Source: Misgurnus anguillicaudatus (lineage: Eukaryota > Chordata > Actinopteri > Cypriniformes > Cobitidae). From it: a DNA stretch of 64,000 nucleotides. This document shows positions 58,394 through 64,000 of the stretch, piece by piece. The stretch lies in assembly GCF_027580225.2 (NCBI RefSeq), contig NC_073360.2:10842501-10906500 (forward strand), in the 5' to 3' direction. The translations under genes were made by a program, and so were the position numbers. Each line of letters begins with the position of its first letter. Position 1 is the stretch's first letter. The notes below the pieces were generated by a model. It searched no databases. It saw only the letters and a list, made by a program, of their open reading frames with translations, and was not told the DNA's origin.

Positions 58394-58432
58394 CTCTCTA
58401 TTTGCATAGAACACAGCGGCCTTGATTTAAAG
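58394..58432. promoter_or_regulatory. Candidate duplicated octamer-containing motif, copy 2
   Basis: Partner of 56991-57030, 1.4 kb away, same strand, with ATTTGCATAGAACA exact in both. Followed by a GC-richer stretch. Regulatory role is a guess. Confidence 0.3.
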
Positions 58433-59842
58433 CTCGTCGACCCGTCCTTCCCACTGCGGATATTATCGAACGTCATTTGATCATGTTCGCATGTGCATTT
58501 CTGCCACTAAAGAGGCACTTTGCCACCCTCGCTTTGCCACGGTCGCCTCCCTGATGGCGCCGATTGCATCCTTTCTCCTGTGCGCCTTTGATTACCGCAA
58601 AAGGCGTCTAGGAGGAAGAGCAGAGCTCGGGGCCGTCTTGAGGTTTCGGTTTACGTGGAGGTGGCAGCTGGGAGCTGTACTCGCATGCTCTTTAATTAAA
58701 CGCTCCTGGGCCACGGCCCATCTGTGATGGGAGAGAGGAGGGAGTTTGGCAGGCTGTCGATCGATGCCATGCAGCCATTTCTGCAGTTCCAGCTCGTCGA
58801 GGGAAAAGGCGACATTACGCCCCGCCACCCCCGACGAGCGCGAAACACGATACTTTATATACGAGATGTGACACGGTGGAGACGCTCTGTTTATCCTGCA
58901 TTGCTGGTTCTCGGATGCAACCTCCATCGGGGTTTGTCGGCCGCCTGCGGTTCCGGGGCGGATGGAGGGCTTCGCAGCGGAGGGCCGGGGATGGGAGTCA
59001 CGCCTGAGATGATTTGACTCTAGGCTGTGCGGCGCAGAGGGAGACTGAAAGAAAAGGTGAAGAAAGATTGAAAAGGACAGAGGGAGTGAGAAATGTTGGA
59101 AAAAAATGGGTTAGTTCAATAAGTGGGATTCAGACTGCACCTGGTTATGATATATAAATATGATAGAAATACAAATTTCTTCTGGGTCCAACAGTTCATC
59201 ATAGGAACTGGGGTGTTGAATTCCTCTATTGTTCTGGATTTTACCTTCCCCGTGACTTCTATTTTTATTTCCTCCTTCCTTTGTATTTTCGGTCTTCATC
59301 CCTGATTCTCACGACGACTCATTACAAAGCTTGGGTATCCGTCCCACGTGCCACGGGGTCTCGTTTGCCATCACAGTATCAAGGATGCATCTTCAGCGAT
59401 CGCTGACTGATTGCTTCTGTCCTTCAGCCTTCACTTCAACAACAACTCTTATATAAAATAGTCAGAATAAAACCAAGGATAGCGGTGCTATATGAAAAAA
59501 TACGGGAGTATTTCATTACTGTCTGAATAGTATGAAGAAAATAAAAGCCTCAGATGTTAAAATACTCCCTCTTATCTATACATCCATGTTGATAGATTGC
59601 CTGTATCTTTAATGCAACCGTGGACAAAAACAATATTGCACAATTATATGCGCTCCACACATAAATAATAAATAAGATCCTACAGCTTGTGGAGATATGT
59701 GCATTGCAGACTTACTAATACTGCATGGCAGCGTGCAATAGTATTGTGACAGTGAGTTTTGCACATGCAAGCATCACTTTTTTTTTGCATTTCCCTTTGG
59801 AGCTGCTTGTGGCTTGAAATTGCCACTTTTTGGCTAAATATA

Positions 59843-61050
59843 TTAAAGGGGCAATAAGTAGGATTTACCCCCATCTAGTGGTGAAATTGTATTTTGCATT
59901 AAAACGAACAGTGCTCTCTAGCGCCTCCCCTTTCCAAATGCGTGTTGCAACTACGGTAGCCCTTATGTTCTCACTGATCTCCTTGTCCATTGCAGCTGGT
60001 TTAATGGTGCGTTTACACCAACCGCGGTAGAGGCGTGAAGCGCGAGTGATTTCGATGTTAAGTCAATGTGCAGACGCGTTGATGCGCGTCAGGAGGTCCG
60101 GCGGCGCGGAAAAGGCGTTCGGCGCTGAGCGGAAGACGCGTTTCCGCCTCATTCACGCGTGAAGCTCGCGCGAATTGAGCGTTGTGCGCGGTACGCGCGA
60201 ATTGTGCTTTTGTGCATTTTGCGGTTCACGCGAATTTGCAGCTGACGCCCGAGTTGAAAAATTTTAACTTTGGCGGAATTTCGTGCCGCGTTAACCAATC
60301 AGGAGCCTGCCTGCTGCTGTGGTGGCAGCTCCGCCCGGAGTCACTCACTCAAGCAGTCACTCGAAGTTATATGACACACGTTGTTATTTCTATAGAGGAG
60401 ACAGGAATAAAAAGGACCTCGCTTGGAAGAGTGTCAGTAAGGACTTTGGGCAACCTGGTAAGTTGTAATACACACTTCACTTTTGAGTCACGTGATGTTT
60501 ATCGACCCGCGCCATTTATTTTCCCCCTATAGTAAGGTTACCCAATACAAACTGGTAACTCTCTTGATAAATGCACAAGTAAAATCAGTCATCTTGCAAA
60601 CAGACACTCGCACAGCAGTTGCCCCTCCCACAAGAAGCGGATTTTGCTTCGGACGCGTGTCAAATGCTTGCTTTTCCGCGCGTCTACTCCGCTCTACACG
60701 CGCGAATGCATTCAAAGTGTTCAAGCGTCAAACTTGGCGCGGTAGACGCGATTTTGACGCCCAAAACGCGTTTGGTGTAAACTCAGCATAAGTGTTCTGA
60801 ATGAAAACGCGTTGGTAGGCTAGTGCTTTTTGTCCCTCTCTGCTATTATAGTTTATTAATACGGCGGAACGATATGGAAGCCTCCTTGGACTTACCCGTT
60901 CAATGTAAGTAAAGAGTAGAAATTCTAAACTTACAAAGAAAAGTCAGATCACTGGCAGAGGTCATTTGACACCAACGAGGACATATTTATGAATAAAGAC
61001 ATTGATTTTGATTAATAAAACATTTTAAATCCTACTTACAGTCCCTTTAA
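59843..61050. mobile_element. Outer TIR element with CpG-rich insertion
   Basis: Left TTAAAGGGGCAATAAGTAGG and right CCTACTTACAGTCCCTTTAA are inverted. The left flank text CATCTAGTGGTGAAATTG is typical of this repeat class. The CpG-rich element at 60004-60790 is inside. Confidence 0.7.
60004..60790. mobile_element. CpG-rich TIR element, GTTTACACCAA ends
   Basis: Left GGTGCGTTTACACCAACCGC and right GCGTTTGGTGTAAACTCAGC are inverted. Inside are many GCGCGAATT, GACGCG and GCGTGAAG motifs, giving local CpG density far above the intron. Parts match the 380-bp units at 52095. Open frames here look like chance products of the GC content. Confidence 0.65.
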
Positions 61051-62833
61051 CAGAAAGAATTACGCCCAGATACAGCGTATCTTGGTATGCATTGCTTTTT
61101 CTTTTATCTCTGCATGCAGCGCAAATTAAACTTTTAAAGCATGCTGAAATATGGACTACACCTTTCTTGTACTGTAGTAAAGACCAAACATGGACGTTAT
61201 GGCTAAGTCACTGCTTAGAGATCAAATTATACATGAAAGTTCTAAAAGGCAGTCGTCTGGACTCGTGCTACTGAACTCGGATAAGTCACGACGTCAGGAA
61301 TGCTGTACGCGAGCTTAACTGAAAGTTCTGATAGTTTCTGTAACCCCTTGATATCAGAGAAACAAAGCGATAAGTTATCGTGCAAGGAATACGACTTGTA
61401 TAATTGCAAACATCTCATTCATCTTCACACACTCCATTATGCTACAACACACACTCGGTAGCCCCGCACGGCCTCTGGTTAGAAATAAAGGCTGGAGGGC
61501 ATCAAACGCCCCAGCAAAGTCTTGATCGGCTCAGGCATACCAGGGGACATCCAGTTGGACAGCCTTTTCCTTTTACATCAAGTGAGCTTTGCCTTTAAAA
61601 TCCTTTCAGAAACACTCCTTCCGCACCCCAGCCTGTTTACCTCCCTCCCTCTGTGTTTCTTTCTCCCCTCTCTCTCAGCGTTCAGCTTTCCGTCTGTTGC
61701 ATCTTCCGCAATGATTAAGTCTCTTGAGGAAGGGGAATGCTGTGTCCGGACTCACATTTCCAGCCCTTTGTCCGACACAAAAGCATCTTTGTCGAGAGAG
61801 CTGAGCCCGGAGCGCACCAGCGGCTCATTGGGTGCCTTAGAGAGGGAGAGAGACTATTATTGTTATTTCATGTTTAATTCAGAATGCATCTGTTTTTTTT
61901 TTTCAGCTGCGAGGAATTGTGGGATTTTCCTATTTACAAATAAGAAGTTTACATAATTTATGTTTAAGGAATAGTTTACAAGATAAAATTTGGATGAATT
62001 ATTTTTGTAAAATATGGAGATTTACCAGGATCATTTAATAAAAAAATAGGGTTTTACCCACTAGGTATTTTACCCACTCATTGTGTTAAAACAATAGTGT
62101 TCATATTATTTAAATCCATATAAAAAGTGTGTTATTTTAGCTTTATTGTTTGCAAAAAACTGCGTGCTGTAAATATTCTTGCTTGACAAAAATGTATCAT
62201 AAGGGTGTATGTTGAGAATAAACAAAGACAAAATTTTCCATTTGATTTCACTATTTCTCCTAATTGACCTCTGAATGCAACCCGAGTGCCATCAGCTTGT
62301 GTCTTCCAAGAATCGAGCACCACTTCTTCACACCAGGAGTCTAGTCGAATATACCCGCAATCTAAAATAAACCCTTTCAGATACGCTCTACAAATCCGAA
62401 ATCTTGTAATTAACTTGTTGACATTGGCTGCGTTTAAATAAGCATGCTTCACCAAAGCACACAATACATGTGACTTTCATTAGCTGTTCCTCAGACGTGT
62501 CATGCAGCCCGTGTCAGCTTTGTGACGGTCAACGTTAGTTACTTGTCACGAGAGAGCTTCGCTAATTGAACCGAAATCCTCATTACGCTGTGGTAAGTTT
62601 TCAAGTGTATCCACTTGAGTTCCACTTCACCTTTAGCTAACAGCGAATTCATTTATTTTTATTTTTAAAATGTGTCCCGCCCCAAAGTCATTCCATTAGT
62701 TGTGTTTTACCTAAAGGTGCAATGTGGAAAATTTAGTGGCATCTGTGAATTGCAACCAACGCCTCAGTCCACATCTCTTTTTCGAAACGCGTAGTCGTCA
62801 CAGGACAAACACGCCATCGTCTGAGACAACGTA

Positions 62834-63374
62834 CACTCACCTAAAGGATTATTAGGAACACCATACTAATACTGTGTTTGGCCCCCTTTCGCCTTCAGAA
62901 CTGCCTTAATTCTACGTGGCATTGATTCAACAAGGTGCTGAAAGCATTCTTTAGAAATGTTGGTCCATATTAATAGGATGGCATCTTGCAGTTGATGAAG
63001 ATTTGTGGGATGCACATCCAGGGCACAAAGCTCCCGTTCCACCACATCCCAAAGATGCTCTATTGGGTTGAGATCTGGTGACTGTGGGGGCCATTTTAGT
63101 ACAGTGAACTCATTGTCATGTTCAAGAAACTAATTTGAAATGATTTGAGCTTTGTGACATGCTGCATTATCCTGCTGGAAGTAGCTATCAGAGGATGAGT
63201 ACATGGTGGTCATAAAGGGATGGACATGGTTAGAAACAATGCTCAGGTAGGCCATGGCATTTAAACGATGCCCAGTTGGCACTAAGGGGCCTAAAGTGTG
63301 CCAAGAAACATCCCCCACACCATTGCATTAATGAGAAATTGAACAGGTGTTCCTAATAATCCCTTAGGTGAGCT
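62834..63374 (-). mobile_element. Internally deleted Tc1-like transposon
   Basis: It starts CACTCACCTAAAGGATTATT and ends with the mirror AATAATCCCTTAGGTGAGCT, flanked by TA at 62832-62833 and 63375-63376. A full Tc1-like element of this type would be near 1.2-1.3 kb; this copy is 541 bp and lacks the first part of the transposase gene. Confidence 0.88.
62880..63318 (-). pseudogene. Tc1-like transposase C-terminal relic
   Basis: On the minus strand the frame reads WHTLGPLVPTGHRLNAMAYL, FMTTMYSSSDSYFQQDNAAC, HKAQIISN, then a TAG at about 63130. The same frame continues past the stop with FLEHDNEFTVLKWPPQSPDL and NPIEHLWDVVERE. QQDNAxxH holds the second Asp of the DDE catalytic triad, and SPDLNPIEHLW the region with the third acidic residue. 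The N-terminal DNA-binding domain and first Asp are deleted. It is therefore inactive. Confidence 0.85.
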
Positions 63375-63989
63375 TATAAACAAAACTATAGAGCAGTTTG
63401 TCCATTTAGGGCTACTGTAGAAACATGACGGCGACTTCCATGTAAGGTGAACTTCGGTGTATGAAGATAAAAACTTCTCATTGTAAGGTAATAAAAACAA
63501 TACAGTAAATTTTGTACGGTCTTTATGTATATTATATTGCATTTCAGTCAAAAGATCCTTCTAAAAGTCCCACATTGCACCATTAATGAGGTACACCTAC
63601 TTCAAAGTGCCACAAGAGCGATTCGAGATCATAGGGATGAGTCTCCTTTCGAATCGCATTGCACTACTTTGAAGTCATCCACCAGTCAGTTCTTGGGGCG
63701 CTGCATGAATTCGAACACATCTATTAATTAAGCCAATGTTTATATGTTGGGCTGGTCAGAAAAACAGTTTAATGTTTTAATAATGTTTATACACACATGA
63801 AGGTGACATTAAACAGCTTAGTTTCAATAAATGGGCTTGGAGAACTGAGTTCTGAAAGTGTTTTCATAGTACATTGACTGCTTTTATTCCAAAAGATTAA
63901 AAACAAAGTTTATGACATGACCCCTTTAAAAATGAAACTGAACAGAAAATAGTAAACATTTTCTGACCACATTGTTTTTGTTCTTCTAG

Positions 63990-64000
63990 ACTCGATTGAT
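63990..64000 (+). CDS. tenm4: teneurin-4 exon H, first 11 bases only
   Basis: After the acceptor ttcttctag (63981-63989) the bases ACTCGATTGAT, read with the G left by exon G, give Asp-Ser-Ile-Asp. In teneurins TTAI is followed by E-S-V-D/E and then the cysteine-rich start of the EGF repeats, so the match in phase and sequence supports a true exon start. The rest lies outside the window. Confidence 0.75.

Larger units (their letters stand above)
62713..63582. mobile_element. Outer TIR element with Tc1-like insertion
   Basis: Left AAAGGTGCAATGTGGAAAAT and right AAAGTCCCACATTGCACC are inverted. The Tc1-like element 62834-63374 interrupts it. Confidence 0.65.
55977..63989 (+). other. tenm4: tenm4 intron 7 of the window (8.0 kb)
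   Basis: Donor GTTAGT, acceptor ttcttctag at 63981-63989. It contains three nested transposon pairs (57103, 59843, 62713). 55980-56985, 57750-58390 and 61060-62700 show no supported feature. 58430-59030 is GC-richer than the rest but holds no gene that I can defend. Confidence 0.8.

Noticed and set aside
58430..59030. GC-richer stretch with overlapping open frames on both strands, possible exon or gene
   Set aside because: No domain likeness and no convincing acceptor/donor pair in phase with tenm4.
1..64000. miR-708, known to sit in an intron of mammalian TENM4
   Set aside because: I looked for its mature sequence on both strands and did not see it; in mammals it lies in an earlier intron, likely outside this window.
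1..64000. tRNA or rRNA genes
   Set aside because: No tRNA A/B box pair with a foldable cloverleaf or rRNA segment was noticed by eye; a covariance-model search would be decisive.

Overview
This window looks like vertebrate genomic DNA, most likely from a teleost fish and probably a cyprinid. The evidence is a large multi-exon gene with GT-AG introns, AT-rich introns packed with short inverted-repeat DNA transposons of types common in cyprinids, and an intact-length fish-type DIRS retrotransposon. The only cellular gene I can support is a teneurin on the + strand, best matched to teneurin-4 (tenm4/odz4). Every base of the window belongs to this one locus.

Eight exons can be placed by protein similarity and splice signals: 324-542, 13008-13254, 18908-19006, 19942-20177, 45687-45851, 50959-51173, 55760-55976, and the first 11 bases of an eighth exon at 63990-64000. 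Joined, their reading phases fit without a break (1/1, 1/2, 2/2, 2/1, 1/1, 1/0, 0/1, 1/...). They encode the second half of the proline-rich intracellular domain, the single transmembrane helix (split between exons 4 and 5) and the extracellular stalk up to just before the EGF repeats. The N-terminal start and the EGF, NHL, YD-repeat and toxin-like domains lie outside the window. Exons 324-542 (219 nt) and 18908-19006 (99 nt) are length-symmetric and could be cassette exons.

The introns hold almost everything else. Intron 1 (12.5 kb) has several MITE-like elements and a long repeat-poor stretch (about 1.7-6.4 kb). Intron 2 (5.7 kb) has a near-palindromic element and a three-level transposon nest with a perfect 8-bp hAT-type target duplication. 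Intron 4 (25.5 kb) is the most eventful. It has a 6.36-kb DIRS-like tyrosine-recombinase retrotransposon (21009-27367) inserted in an inverted-repeat element that carries a 104-bp minisatellite. It also has a 3.4-kb satellite of about 74-bp monomers with 4-monomer higher-order structure, a THAP-domain transposon relic, a 55-bp perfect hairpin and more nested MITEs. Introns 5 to 7 contain further nested elements, a tandemly doubled 380-bp CpG-rich repeat and a Tc1-like transposase relic about 0.6-1.2 kb before the last exon.

The DIRS element keeps the full family layout: gag, reverse transcriptase/RNase H/methyltransferase-like, tyrosine recombinase, inverted terminal repeats and an internal complementary region. 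It looks dead as it stands: two single-base frame breaks fall in or after RNase H, and a TAA stop lies where the recombinase's catalytic tyrosine codon should be. No RNA gene, CRISPR array or second cellular gene was found.
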